A stretch of 64,000 bases of DNA from Nocardia aobensis NBRC 100429 (GTDB lineage Bacteria > Actinomycetota > Actinomycetes > Mycobacteriales > Mycobacteriaceae): contig NZ_BAFQ01000066.1 of the NCBI RefSeq assembly GCF_000308375.1, positions 1 to 64,000 of the forward strand, in the 5' to 3' direction. Position numbers and translations under genes: made by a program. The notes beneath the pieces are model-generated. The model was not told where the DNA came from and did no database searches. It saw only the letters and a list, made by a program, of their open reading frames with translations. Shown here in pieces: positions 43,284 through 53,214 of this stretch (the stretch's first letter is position 1; each line of letters opens with the position of its first letter).

Positions 43284-44006
43284 TCAGCGCTCGGGAGTGA
43301 GGCGGCCGTCGACCATGTGCAGGACGCGGTCGCAGCGGTCGAGGATGTCGTGGTCGTGGGTGACCATGACGGTGGCGACCGCCGCCGCGCGGGTTTCGCG
43401 GGCCAGCAGTTCCACCACCTCCGCGCTGCGGGCGCGATCGAGGGCGGCGGTGGGCTCATCGACCAGCAGGACTCGCGGTGAGCCGATGAGTGCGCGGGCG
43501 ATGCCGACGCGCTGGCGTTCCCCGCCGGACAGTTGCTCCGGACGCCGATCGGCCTTCGCGCCCATCCCGACCGCATCGAGCAATTCCTGCGGATCGCGCC
43601 GGGCACCGGTGAGCCGGGCGATCAGGCGCAGTTGATCGGCGGCCGTGAGCGCGGGCAGCAGGTTGCCCGATTGGAAGACGAAACCGATGTGGCGCAGGCG
43701 GAATCGGGTGCGGGCCCGGGCGCCGAGGGCGGCGAGATCGGTGCCGCCGATGCGGACCCGCCCCGCGTCGGGCGTGGTGAGCCCGCCCGCCACCGCGAGC
43801 AGACTCGATTTGCCCGAACCGGAGGGGCCGATGATCGCGACGAATTCCCCCGGCGTGACCGACAGGTCAATGTCGTCCAGCGCGGTCACCGTATCGGCGC
43901 CGTCGCCGAGGGTGAGCGCTACGCCGTCGAGTTCGAGGCCCGTCAGGTCGCGGTCGTGCGAATCGTCCTGTGCCGCAGCGGCTTCGTGTGTGGTGAACAG
44001 ACTCAT
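43284..44006 (-). CDS. ABC transporter ATP-binding protein (MacB/LolD type)
   Basis: A 240-residue ATPase with Walker A GPSGSGKSS, signature LSGGERQR and Walker B VLLVDEPTAALD. The subclass partners FtsX-fold permeases. Its ATG overlaps the permease stop (ATGA), so the two are translationally coupled. Together they form a mechanotransmission-type or lipid/drug export complex. Confidence 0.93.
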   Translation of the reverse strand: MSLFTTHEAAAAQDDSHDRDLTGLELDGVALTLGDGADTVTALDDIDLSVTPGEFVAIIGPSGSGKSSLLAVAGGLTTPDAGRVRIGGTDLAALGARARTRFRLRHIGFVFQSGNLLPALTAADQLRLIARLTGARRDPQELLDAVGMGAKADRRPEQLSGGERQRVGIARALIGSPRVLLVDEPTAALDRARSAEVVELLARETRAAAVATVMVTHDHDILDRCDRVLHMVDGRLTPER

Positions 44007-45127
44007 CGATTGGCTCCCAGGGCCGCGAGGGGATCGATTCTGGTGACGCGCACGATGGCGGCGGCCGCGCCCAGCACGCCGAGCAGCACCAGCAGGCCGG
44101 CGCCGGTGGCGATGGCCGCGGGATCGAGGGTGAACGGCATACCGTGAATGAATCGGCTGCCGCCGACGGCGATCAGCACTCCGACGGCGGTCGCACCGAC
44201 CAGCACCACCACGGCCTGAGTCAGTCCGTCCGCGAGCAGGAATCGCGTCGGTGCGCCGATCGCCCGCAACACCGCCAGTTCGCCCGCGCGCTGAATGGTC
44301 CACACCAGGAAGAACGCACCGACCACCAGTGCCGAGATCGCGTAGAGGAACACCTTGATCAGCGACATGGTCGCCATCTCCGCCGAGAAGCCGGGGGAGG
44401 CGTCGTAGGAGGCGGTGCGCGTCATGGCGGTCGTATCCGCCGCCGCGTCGCCGGCGGCCAGGTCGACAGTCGCACCCGGCCGCGCGCGCAGTGCCACGGC
44501 ACTGGCCTCGCGGTAGGCCTGCTCCCGCACCTGCTCGCCCGGTTTCACCCCGGCATGGATCTGCTGCCAGGTACGCAGCGGCACATAGGCGACATCGACG
44601 TGGCCGAAGGTCTGCTTGCCCGCGGTGACACCGACGATCGTCAACGTGGTGCCGAGCCGATCGATCACGACGGTGTCGCCCAGTCGCGCACCCTTGTCGA
44701 GGGCGGTCGCGCTCACGACGATGCCGTCGGGCCGGTCCAGCCGTGCGCCCTGCGCCGGATCCGGGGCCAGGAACGACACCGGATCGACGCCGAACAGGGC
44801 GAAGTCGACCGCGACCCCACCCCCGGTCTTGGCGTTGACCAGCGTATTGCCGAAGGGCGCGGCGTCGGCCACGTCCGGCCGGGACCGCCACGCCGCGACC
44901 TGCGCGGTGTCGATCGTGCTGCGGGTGAACGCCGAGTCGGTCTTCGTGCCGTGCGCGAAGGCGAAGACGTCGACGGGCAGAGCGCGCAGGCCGGAAACGC
45001 CGTCGTCGACCAGTCCGGACGACAGCCCGGACAGCATCACGGTCAGGATCGAGATGAGCGCGACCACGCCGCCCATCAGGCCGAATCTCACTCGCGCGTA
45101 CCACAGTTCGCGCAGTGCCAGGAACAT
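44003..45127 (-). CDS. FtsX-like ABC permease
   Basis: A 374-residue permease: one N-terminal helix (FGLMGGVVALISILTVMLSG), a ~210-residue extracytoplasmic MacB-like domain, and three C-terminal helices (FLYAISALVVGAFFLVWTI and two more) ending RVTRIDPLAALGANR, the typical FtsX end. GAGGAG precedes the ATG. First gene of the permease-ATPase-TetR operon. Confidence 0.92.
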   Translation of the reverse strand: MFLALRELWYARVRFGLMGGVVALISILTVMLSGLSSGLVDDGVSGLRALPVDVFAFAHGTKTDSAFTRSTIDTAQVAAWRSRPDVADAAPFGNTLVNAKTGGGVAVDFALFGVDPVSFLAPDPAQGARLDRPDGIVVSATALDKGARLGDTVVIDRLGTTLTIVGVTAGKQTFGHVDVAYVPLRTWQQIHAGVKPGEQVREQAYREASAVALRARPGATVDLAAGDAAADTTAMTRTASYDASPGFSAEMATMSLIKVFLYAISALVVGAFFLVWTIQRAGELAVLRAIGAPTRFLLADGLTQAVVVLVGATAVGVLIAVGGSRFIHGMPFTLDPAAIATGAGLLVLLGVLGAAAAIVRVTRIDPLAALGANR

Positions 45128-45189
45128 GACAACTCCTCACGGCTGCCGCCGGGCGGGCCGGCGGCGGGACAGCACCATCTTCCTGACGG

Positions 45190-45222
45190 TGCGTCGGTAA
45201 GATACCAACGCTGCGTCGGTAA
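45190..45222. promoter_or_regulatory. Candidate TetR operator upstream of the ABC operon
   Basis: TGCGTCGGTAA occurs twice as a direct repeat (45190-45200 and 45212-45222). The first copy is also one arm of an imperfect palindrome, CGTCGGTA-AGA-TACCAACG (45192-45210, 7 of 8 pairs). It lies 63 bp upstream of the permease start. Confidence 0.65.
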
Positions 45223-45261
45223 AACTGCGCCGGGGTGGTGTATCTGCGCCGGAAATGCGAA

Positions 45262-45290
45262 AAGCCCTCTCGCGCAAGGCGAAAGGGCTT
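45262..45290 (-). terminator. Intrinsic terminator-like hairpin of the MBL-fold gene
   Basis: AAGCCCTCTCGC (45262-45273) pairs with GCGAAAGGGCTT (45279-45290) in 11 of 12 positions around a 5-nt loop. On the minus strand it is followed by TTTT and lies 19 bp after the MBL stop. Confidence 0.75.
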
Positions 45291-45309
45291 GTAGGGCGGG
45301 TGTGGGTGC

Positions 45310-46029
45310 TCAGCCGGGCATGAGCATATGCCACTGCTCCAGAGTGGTCGGGCGCATCACGTAGTTGTTCTCGCGCACCGACGACAGGGCCGCGCTGGGT
45401 TCTTCGGAGTACCAGTGGCCGGGGTAGACGACCGGGTCGCCGGACAATTCGGCCAGGTGGCGCAGGCTGCGGAACATGGCGTCGGAGTCGCCGCCGGGGA
45501 AGTCGGTGCGGCCGCAGCCGTCGACGAACAGCGTGTCACCGGCGACGAGCCGGTCCTCGAACAGGAAGCACTGGCTGCCCGGAGTGTGGCCGGGGGTGTG
45601 CAGGAATTCGATCTCGACGCCGCCGACGGCGAGAGTGTCACCGTGATCGTGGCCGGTCAGCTCGCTCGGGGCGATACCGGTGACGTTGGCGACCCAGGAC
45701 AGTTCCTCGTGATTCACGTGCACCGGAACCTGCACCCGCTCGAGCAGTTCCCTCACTCCGCGCAGGGTGAAACCCATCATCGTGCCGCCGACGTGGTCGG
45801 GGTGGTGATGGGTTGCCAGCACGCCCGTCAGCCGCAGGCCGTCGGCCTCGGCGATATCGACCAGATCACCCGCCGCGTACGCGGGATCCACCACCACACA
45901 TTCGCCGGACTCGCGATCGCCGATCAAATACGAGAAATTGCGCATCTGAGTGGCGATCGGGTCGCCGACGGCCCAGTCCCGGCCCGCCAGCAGCTGACGA
46001 AAATATAAACGATCGGATCCCATACGCAC
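45310..46029 (-). CDS. Metallo-beta-lactamase-fold hydrolase, glyoxalase II-like
   Basis: A 239-residue MBL-fold enzyme. The metal motif THHHPDHVGG, then HTPGHTPGS, the bridging Asp in AGDTLFVDGCGRTDFPGGD and the late His in YPGHWY are all present. This resembles glyoxalase II and persulfide dioxygenase-like hydrolases acting on thioesters. The start is GTG 46029 or ATG 46023. A good terminator follows. Confidence 0.9.
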   Translation of the reverse strand: MRMGSDRLYFRQLLAGRDWAVGDPIATQMRNFSYLIGDRESGECVVVDPAYAAGDLVDIAEADGLRLTGVLATHHHPDHVGGTMMGFTLRGVRELLERVQVPVHVNHEELSWVANVTGIAPSELTGHDHGDTLAVGGVEIEFLHTPGHTPGSQCFLFEDRLVAGDTLFVDGCGRTDFPGGDSDAMFRSLRHLAELSGDPVVYPGHWYSEEPSAALSSVRENNYVMRPTTLEQWHMLMPG

Positions 46030-46127
46030 ACCCTATTGTTCGCCGGCGAACTCCGCGCATCCGGACGCAATGTTGTGAATCCTCACGGCAGTGGGCCGCC
46101 GAATGGCTCGGTTATTCGGGGACGGCG

Positions 46128-47201
<1,074 letters not shown>

Positions 47202-47552
47202 TCAGTTGAAGCTGTCGCCGCAGGCGCAGGAGCCGGTGGCGTTCGGGTTGTCGATCGTGAAGCCCTGCTTCTCGATGGTGTCGACGAAGTCGATGGACGC
47301 ACCCTGGACGTAGGGGGCGCTCATCCGGTCGACGGCGAGCTTGACCCCGCCGAACTCGGCGGTCAGGTCACCGTCGAGGGTGCGATCGTCGAAGAAGAGC
47401 TGGTACCGCAGACCCGCGCAACCGCCCGGCTGCACCGCGATGCGCAGCGCCAGATCGTCGCGGCCCTCCTGGTCCAGCAGCGCCTTCGCCTTGGACGCGG
47501 CGGCGTCGGTCAGGATCACACCGTGGGTGGTGGTCTCGTTCTGCACAGTCAT
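47202..47552 (-). CDS. erpA: HesB/IscA-type iron-sulfur cluster carrier
   Basis: A 116-residue A-type carrier (Rv2204c homologue): GVILTDAAASKAKALL, LRIAVQPGGCAGLRYQL and the C-terminal CACG give the three conserved cysteines that hold a transferable Fe-S cluster. It lies 102 bp upstream of adoK on the same strand. The symbol follows the usual actinobacterial annotation. Confidence 0.93.
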   Translation of the reverse strand: MTVQNETTTHGVILTDAAASKAKALLDQEGRDDLALRIAVQPGGCAGLRYQLFFDDRTLDGDLTAEFGGVKLAVDRMSAPYVQGASIDFVDTIEKQGFTIDNPNATGSCACGDSFN

Positions 47553-47864
47553 GAAGTCTCCTCGCAGACCCTCGTTACCCGTGAACGTTGTTTCCGTGAA
47601 CAGCGCACGGCTCGGTAGCTGTCAACGCCACGTCGCGGGTGGCTATTCCAATCTTGCCACTGCGGGCGACGGTGCGGGCCCGTCGGCCCCGGAATTGCCG
47701 GTTGTCGGCGGCCGGACGTGCGAATCGCCACACCCGTGAGGCGTGTCGCGGGGTGCAGACCGCCCGGTCGGAGCGGGTTTGCCGGTATGGGTGGTATGAC
47801 CGATCACACAGGTCTGCGGAGACCGTGTTTCCAGGCCGGTATGCCATCCAATAGCCTGGTCGGC
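47553..47864. other. 312-bp divergent promoter region (HesB protein / DUF3043)
   Basis: No gene is seen. CCGTGAAC occurs twice as a direct repeat with a 15-nt period (47579-47586 and 47594-47601), about 30-50 bp upstream of the HesB-type gene; it could be a regulator site. The right end carries the start region of DUF3043. Confidence 0.45.
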
Positions 47865-48533
47865 GTGAAGTTCCTGCGCCGTGGCGATGCCAGCACCACC
47901 GACGACCACGTCGACGACACGTCGGCCGCGACCCACGACGACACGGCCACGGCAGCGCAGCGGCCCGCACCGACCGCCGGTAAGGGCCGGCCGACGCCCA
48001 GACGTCGCGATGTCCAGGGCCGACGGCGCGGTCCGGTTGCGCCCGCGCCGCTGACCGCCAAGGAGGCCCGTGCCCGGCGCAAGGCCACCCGCGGCAACCG
48101 CGAGGAACGCAAGGTCGCCTCGGCCGAACGCCGGGCCGCGGCCGCCGATCGCCGCGCCCGGATGCTCGCCGGTGAGGACAAATATCTGCTGCCGCGCGAC
48201 CGCGGCCCGGTCCGCGCCTACGTCCGCGACCTGGTCGACGCCCGGCGCAACCTGGTCGGACTGTTCATGCCGCTGGCGCTGGTGCTGATCCTGACCATGT
48301 TCCTCACGCCGCAGGTACAGGCCTACGTCACCCTCGCGATGATCGTGATGATGCTGTTCATGGTCGCCGAGGGCTTCGTGATCGGCCGCCTCATCAACAA
48401 GCGGGTGAGCGAGCGCTATCCCGACGACACCACCTCGAGCTGGTCCCTGGGCTGGTACGCCTTCGTCCGCGCCTCCCAGATCCGGCGTATGCGCGCGCCG
48501 AAGCCGCGGGTTTCGCCCGGCGACGCGGTCTGA
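47865..48533 (+). CDS. DUF3043 membrane protein
   Basis: A 222-residue protein (Rv2206 homologue). GTG 47865 opens VKFLRRGDAS. A long disordered basic region (~20-110, ARARRKATRGNREERK) precedes two membrane helices (LVGLFMPLALVLILTMFL, VTLAMIVMMLFMVAEGFVIG) and a conserved C-terminal tail (TTSSWSLGWYAFVRASQIRRMR). DUF3043 is confined to actinobacteria; function unknown. Confidence 0.88.
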   Translation: MKFLRRGDASTTDDHVDDTSAATHDDTATAAQRPAPTAGKGRPTPRRRDVQGRRRGPVAPAPLTAKEARARRKATRGNREERKVASAERRAAAADRRARMLAGEDKYLLPRDRGPVRAYVRDLVDARRNLVGLFMPLALVLILTMFLTPQVQAYVTLAMIVMMLFMVAEGFVIGRLINKRVSERYPDDTTSSWSLGWYAFVRASQIRRMRAPKPRVSPGDAV

Positions 48534-48753
48534 GTCCGGGTTGTTCCGTGCGAGGGGGCACGATCGCCTTCTCGCGGACAGTCGCGTGTTCGATTGGCGG
48601 CGCGGTCGGAAGGGCGGGGGCGGCTGCCGTGTGCTTCCGGTCGCGCGGTCTCCGAAGTCGCGGCTGTGGGGAAAGGGACTCGGGCGGCGCGATGTGCTGC
48701 GGGCTCGGGGGCGTGGGCTCGGGTAGGCGAGGGCTCGGGTGCGGGCCGATTGG

Positions 48754-48759
48754 TACCGT
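48754..48759 (+). promoter_or_regulatory. -10 element, leaderless, cobU-cobT
   Basis: TACCGT, then 6 nt to GTG 48766. No Shine-Dalgarno site is visible. Confidence 0.5.
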
Positions 48760-48765
48760 GCTGAC

Positions 48766-50688
48766 GTGGTGAACGATGCTGCGGGCGGCCGAGGGCTGCG
48801 GACGCTGGTGCTCGGTGGGGCGCGCTCGGGGAAATCCGCCTATGCCGAGGAGGTGGCCGGCCGCAGCGGACCGGTGCGCTACGTGGCGACCGCGGTTCCC
48901 GATCCCGCCGACGCGGACTTCGCCGATCGTATTGCCGCCCATCGCGTCCGGCGCCCCGGCACCTGGCATGTGGTGGAGGGCGATCCGATCACCGTGCTCG
49001 GTGATCCGGCGCCGGTGACTCTGATCGACGACCTCGGCACCTGGCTGACCGCCCGCATCGACGCGCGCGCGGCCTGGGAATCGCCGCGTGGAACCGTCGG
49101 CCCCGATATCGACGCGCTGGTCGCGGCGGTGACCGGATATGCGGACCGCTTGCTGATCGTGAGTCCGGAGGTCGGGCTGGGTGTGGTTCCGGCGACCGCC
49201 TCGGGACGACTGTTCCAGGACGAGATCGGGACGCTGAATCAGCGGCTCGCGGCGGTCTGCGACGAGGTGGTGCTGGTCGTCGCCGGAGTGCCGGTCGTGC
49301 TGAAGGGCGCGGGGGCCGCGAGTGCATCCACCGGACGCGGGATCGGGGCCGCCTCTGCGGCGGCCGCGGCAGCCGGAGTGGCAGGTGGTGCGGCGGAACG
49401 GGTTTCGGCTTCGGACAGCGCTGATACCGTGGGCCGGGAGCATCCTTTCCACGGTTCCGGGTTCGCCGACTCCGCTGCGGCGGAAAGGGCTTTGGCATCC
49501 GGTCACGAAACCGACAGCGCCGCTGCGCCGACCGGATCGAATGACGCGGGCGCCGGAGCTGCCGCCGGCTCGCCGGCGGGCTCGACTCCGCGTGGCCTCG
49601 CCGAATTCAACGGCACCACACCGGCATTCGGCCCGGTCGCCGCGCCCGATGCGCGCGTACGGGCCGAGGCCGAGCAGCGGCAGTTGCAGTTGACCAAACC
49701 GGCGGGGGCACTGGGCCGGTTGGAGACACTGGGCAATTGGGTGGCGGCGTGCCAGGGGGAGTGCCCGCCGCATCAGTTCCGGCGCGCCCGGGTCGTGGTG
49801 TTCGCCGGAGATCACGGCGTGGCGCGACACGGGGTGTCGGCGTATCCGAGTGAGGTGACCGCGCAGATGGTCGCCAACTTCCTGGCCGGTGGGGCGGCGG
49901 TGAACGCGCTGGCACGACTGGCCGATGCGACCGTGCGCGTGGTCGACATCGCGGTGGACGCCGACACCGATCCGTCGGTGTCCACGCACAAGATTCGCCG
50001 CTCCAGCGGCGCCATCGACCGCGAGGACGCCGTCACCGAAGCCGAACTGTACGCCGCGCTGGCCGCGGGCCGCGCGATCGCCGACGAGGAGATCGACAGC
50101 GGAGCCGACCTGCTGATCGCCGGCGATATGGGTATCGGGAACACCACGCCCGCAACGGTTCTCATCGCCACCCTCACCGATACCGAACCGGTGGTGGCGA
50201 TCGGCCGCGGCACCGGCGTCGACGATGCCGGCTGGATGCGCAAGGCCTCCGCGATCCGCGACGCCATGTGGCGCGCGCGCCCGCACCGCCAGGACCCGTT
50301 CGCGCTGCTGCGGATCGCCGGTGGCGCGGATTTCGCCGCCACCGCGGGCTATCTCGCTCAGGCCGCCGCCCGGCGCACGCCGGTGATTCTCGACGGTGTG
50401 GTGGTCACCGCCGCCGCGCTCATCGCCGAGATGCTCGCCCCCGGTGCGAAGCGCTGGTGGGTGGCCGGGCATCGGTCCACGGAACCGGCGCACCCGCTGG
50501 CGCTCGCCAAGCTCGAGCTGGAGCCGCTGGTCGAGCTGAATATGCGGCTCGGTGAAGGCTCCGGCGCGGTGAGCGCGCTGCCGCTGCTGCGCGCGGCCGT
50601 CGCCGCACTGTCGGAGATGTCGACCTTCGGCGAGGCCGGGGTCAGCACCGCCGAAACCGATTCGGCCGCACCGGAAGTCGTGTCCTGA
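48766..50688 (+). CDS. cobUT: Fused CobU-CobT: cobinamide kinase/guanylyltransferase plus nucleotide-DMB phosphoribosyltransferase
   Basis: A 640-residue two-domain enzyme for the lower-ligand part of cobalamin synthesis. Residues ~1-185 are CobU, with the P-loop GGARSGKS at 17-24 and [14 protein letters not shown]. An Ala/Ser/Gly-rich linker (~190-290) joins CobT (~295-625): [34 protein letters not shown], and catalytic Glu597 in [10 protein letters not shown]. tuberculosis has cobT alone here. GTG 48766 is supported by a leaderless -10; GTG 48769 is equally possible. cobS follows. Confidence 0.95.
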   Translation: MVNDAAGGRGLRTLVLGGARSGKSAYAEEVAGRSGPVRYVATAVPDPADADFADRIAAHRVRRPGTWHVVEGDPITVLGDPAPVTLIDDLGTWLTARIDARAAWESPRGTVGPDIDALVAAVTGYADRLLIVSPEVGLGVVPATASGRLFQDEIGTLNQRLAAVCDEVVLVVAGVPVVLKGAGAASASTGRGIGAASAAAAAAGVAGGAAERVSASDSADTVGREHPFHGSGFADSAAAERALASGHETDSAAAPTGSNDAGAGAAAGSPAGSTPRGLAEFNGTTPAFGPVAAPDARVRAEAEQRQLQLTKPAGALGRLETLGNWVAACQGECPPHQFRRARVVVFAGDHGVARHGVSAYPSEVTAQMVANFLAGGAAVNALARLADATVRVVDIAVDADTDPSVSTHKIRRSSGAIDREDAVTEAELYAALAAGRAIADEEIDSGADLLIAGDMGIGNTTPATVLIATLTDTEPVVAIGRGTGVDDAGWMRKASAIRDAMWRARPHRQDPFALLRIAGGADFAATAGYLAQAAARRTPVILDGVVVTAAALIAEMLAPGAKRWWVAGHRSTEPAHPLALAKLELEPLVELNMRLGEGSGAVSALPLLRAAVAALSEMSTFGEAGVSTAETDSAAPEVVS

Positions 50689-50872
50689 ACGAGGTGGGTG
50701 GTACCTGCCCGCCCGGTGCGCCGGATGCCGATGCCGGTCGACGCGCGCGGCACCACTCACCGAGCCGGTCGCGTGGCCGGAGCGCGGTCCCGGTGAATTC
50801 GGTCCGTGGGCGTCGCGGCATCTTCGTATCCGGCGTCGTGGAACGCGCCGTGCATGTCTCGAGGTCCGGGCG

Positions 50873-51616
50873 ATGATCGCGGCGGCTCGGCTCGCGCTCT
50901 CCTGGCTGACGGTGCTGCCGGTGCGCGGACCCGAAACGGTCGACCGCACGTCGGCGGCGGGGGCGATCGCGGCCGCACCGGTGGTCGGGACGGTGCTGGG
51001 TGCGGGCGCGGCCGGGTTGCTGTGGGTATCGACCTGGGCGGGAATGAGTTGCGCGCTCGCTGGTCTCGTCACCGTCGGCGCGCTGGGGTTGGCCACCCGC
51101 GGAATGCATCTGGACGGGCTGGCCGACACCGCGGACGGGCTCGGCAGTTACGGTCCGCCGGAACGGGCCCGGGAGATCATGAAGAGCGGCGGGGCGGGGC
51201 CCTTCGGGGTGGCCGCGTTGATCTTCGCGATCGGCATTCAGGCGCTGTCGTTCGCCGCCCTCGCCGAACACGGCCGTTGGTTCGCGGTGGGGCTCGCGGT
51301 TGCGGTCGGGCGGGTCGCCGTCGTCCTCGCCTGCCGCGGGTATGCGCCTGCTCCCGGTGCCGCGTTCGGCGCGCTGGTGGCGCGCACGCAATCGGTGGTG
51401 ACACTGGCGGTCTGGACTCTCGTCGCGCTCGCCGCCGGCGTTGTCGCCGCGCCCGCGCGGTGGCTCGGGCCGGTCGCGGTTGCCGTAGCTCTGGCCGGTG
51501 TGGCTTTGCTGGTGTGGCATTGTGTGCGGCGTTTCGGCGGGCTCAACGGTGATGTGCTCGGCGCCGCCGTCGAGGTGACCGTCGCGGTCACCGCCGCGGT
51601 GCTGTCGGTGTCCTGA
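50873..51616 (+). CDS. cobS: Adenosylcobinamide-GDP ribazoletransferase (cobalamin synthase)
   Basis: A 247-residue membrane enzyme: RLALSWLTVLPVRG at the start, the conserved TRGMHLDGLADTADGLGSYG motif with Asp residues, and five to six hydrophobic segments. It joins alpha-ribazole to adenosyl-GDP-cobinamide. It lies 184 bp after cobUT on the same strand. Confidence 0.95.
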   Translation: MIAAARLALSWLTVLPVRGPETVDRTSAAGAIAAAPVVGTVLGAGAAGLLWVSTWAGMSCALAGLVTVGALGLATRGMHLDGLADTADGLGSYGPPERAREIMKSGGAGPFGVAALIFAIGIQALSFAALAEHGRWFAVGLAVAVGRVAVVLACRGYAPAPGAAFGALVARTQSVVTLAVWTLVALAAGVVAAPARWLGPVAVAVALAGVALLVWHCVRRFGGLNGDVLGAAVEVTVAVTAAVLSVS

Positions 51617-51718
51617 GCTCCGGCCGGATCGCCGGGGCGGCCGTACGTCCTTCTCCGTCCCGGAAGAGGACGACCAGCGAAAATGATTGTGTATCAATAA
51701 CGCAACGGCGTTGCCCCT
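51617..51718. other. Region between cobS and the ATP-grasp operon
   Basis: The full gap to the next gene is 312 bp (51617-51928). Its left part holds a 13-bp palindrome, GCAACG-G-CGTTGC, at about 51702-51714 and an AT-richer stretch. The SigF-type promoter comes next, then about 180 nt of untranslated leader with no convincing coding content. Confidence 0.45.
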
Positions 51719-51743
51719 GTTTGGGAATGAAACATCGGGGTAT
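51719..51743 (+). promoter_or_regulatory. SigF-type stress promoter upstream of the ATP-grasp operon
   Basis: GTTT (51719-51722), exactly 15 nt, then GGGTAT (51738-51743). This matches the mycobacterial SigF consensus GTTT-N15-17-GGGTAT at every specified base. The expected transcript start is near 51750, giving a leader of ~180 nt before the TTG. Confidence 0.75.
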
Positions 51744-51928
51744 CCGTGGGCAGTGACGGTGATAGAGCGGATCGCCGTTGTTGCCGCCCGCCGACGATGC
51801 CGAGCGCACGCGCGGCGATACCGGAGCCCGCCGAATTCGCAGCCCCGGTGTCGAGCGCAGGACCACCGCGCGACAAGACGACCTCGCGATCGACGAACGG
51901 TGCACCGAGGTCGAAGAGGGGAGCAGGT

Positions 51929-53176
51929 TTGTCGATTTCATCCCGTGAATCGAAGCGCAGGAACCCGGACAAAGGCTATGTCGCCCTGCTGGGTTGGAGC
52001 TTGAACGCAGTCGAAGCGGTGGACCGATTCGATCGGCGCTATGTCGTGGTGGCTCCGGAGTGGGCAGAGGAGTATTGCACCGAGCACGAAATCCCCTATC
52101 TCTGCTGGAATTTCGAGCGGCTCAACGACCGGTCGATGGAAATCGCGGAGACCCTGAAGGAGATGGGCGTCGACGTCGCCATCCCGATCTTCGAGGAGAC
52201 CGTGGAATGGGCGGGCGCGATCAATTCGGTGCTGCTGGACAATCCGCGGCTGCTCGGCCAGGCCATGCTGCTGCGCGACAAATCGCTGATGAAGCGGCGC
52301 GCGCAGCTGGGCGGTATCCGGGTGGGCATCTTCGAGGAGGCACACGAGCGTGACGACGTCATCCGGTTCCTCAAGCGCGTCAACCAGACCCTGCTCAAAC
52401 TCGACGGCGATCCGAACGACCCGATCCACATCAAGGCCTTCGACAAGGCCGGCTGCCTCGGTCACCGCGTGATCCGCACCCCCGACGAGATCGACGCGAT
52501 CCCCGACGACGAGTTCCCGGTGCTGATGGAATCCCATTTGGACGGTTGGGAATTCGCGGTCGAGGCGTGGATCCACGACGGCAAGATCCGATTCCTCAAC
52601 ATCTCCGAATATGTGCGGCTCGGCTACTCCGTCTTCGTCCCCGCGACACCGGAACTGGAGAAGTATCGTCCGGAGATCACCCGGCAGGTGGAAAAGCTGA
52701 TCAAAACCTTCGATATCGAATTCGGGTTCGTCCACCCGGAATACTTCGTCACCAGCGACGGTGAGATGTATTTCGGTGAGGTCGCTTATCGCCCGCCCGG
52801 GTTCAAGGTGTTCGAATTGCTGGAGCGCGCATACGGTTTCAACGCCTATCACGCGCTGGTGCTCGCCTTCGATCCGAAGACCACCGAGGAGGAGATCGTG
52901 GCGTTCTTCCCCCGCGAAGTGGTGGATGCGAAAGGACATGCCGGTTCGTTCGGCGTCTATCCGCGGCGGCGGGTGGTCAGCCGGTTGTCGATCCCGGAGG
53001 AGACGGAGGATCACGAATATTTCGAAACCCACGAACTCACCGCCCCACTGGCGGAAAAGGTCACCAAGCGAACCGCATTCGGCAATCACTGGGGCCTGCT
53101 GTACTTCTTCGGCGAAGACCCGTACGCTCTGCGGGACCTGCTGAAGCGACAGGAAGAACTCGACTTCTACGTATGA
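51929..53176 (+). CDS. ATP-grasp ligase-type protein
   Basis: A 415-residue soluble ATP-grasp enzyme. After a Rossmann-like N-terminal part (GYVALLGWSLNAVEAVDRF) come the ATP-grasp markers: LRDKSLMKRRAQ, PVLMESHLDGWEFAVEAWI (the E-x-G-E type strand) and the metal-binding end GEMYFGEVAYRPPG. ATP-grasp enzymes form amide or thioester bonds through acyl-phosphates; this one resembles peptide/amino-acid ligases. TTG 51929 is chosen because GGGGAGCAGG precedes it and the upstream frame looks non-coding. A putative cysteine hydrolase follows at 38 bp. Confidence 0.88.
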   Translation: MSISSRESKRRNPDKGYVALLGWSLNAVEAVDRFDRRYVVVAPEWAEEYCTEHEIPYLCWNFERLNDRSMEIAETLKEMGVDVAIPIFEETVEWAGAINSVLLDNPRLLGQAMLLRDKSLMKRRAQLGGIRVGIFEEAHERDDVIRFLKRVNQTLLKLDGDPNDPIHIKAFDKAGCLGHRVIRTPDEIDAIPDDEFPVLMESHLDGWEFAVEAWIHDGKIRFLNISEYVRLGYSVFVPATPELEKYRPEITRQVEKLIKTFDIEFGFVHPEYFVTSDGEMYFGEVAYRPPGFKVFELLERAYGFNAYHALVLAFDPKTTEEEIVAFFPREVVDAKGHAGSFGVYPRRRVVSRLSIPEETEDHEYFETHELTAPLAEKVTKRTAFGNHWGLLYFFGEDPYALRDLLKRQEELDFYV

Positions 53177-53214
53177 CTCCTTCTCGGCAGGAATGGATCA
53201 CGGGAGGATCCTGA

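Noticed and set aside
48394..51129. A 911-codon minus-strand open frame
   Set aside because: It is antisense to DUF3043, cobUT and cobS, which have full domain signatures; it is low-complexity Arg/Pro/His translation.
51746..51928. N-terminal extension of the ATP-grasp protein from GTG 51746
   Set aside because: The GTG lies only 2 nt after the SigF-type -10, before the expected transcript start, and the translated stretch is low-complexity; TTG 51929 has a ribosome site.
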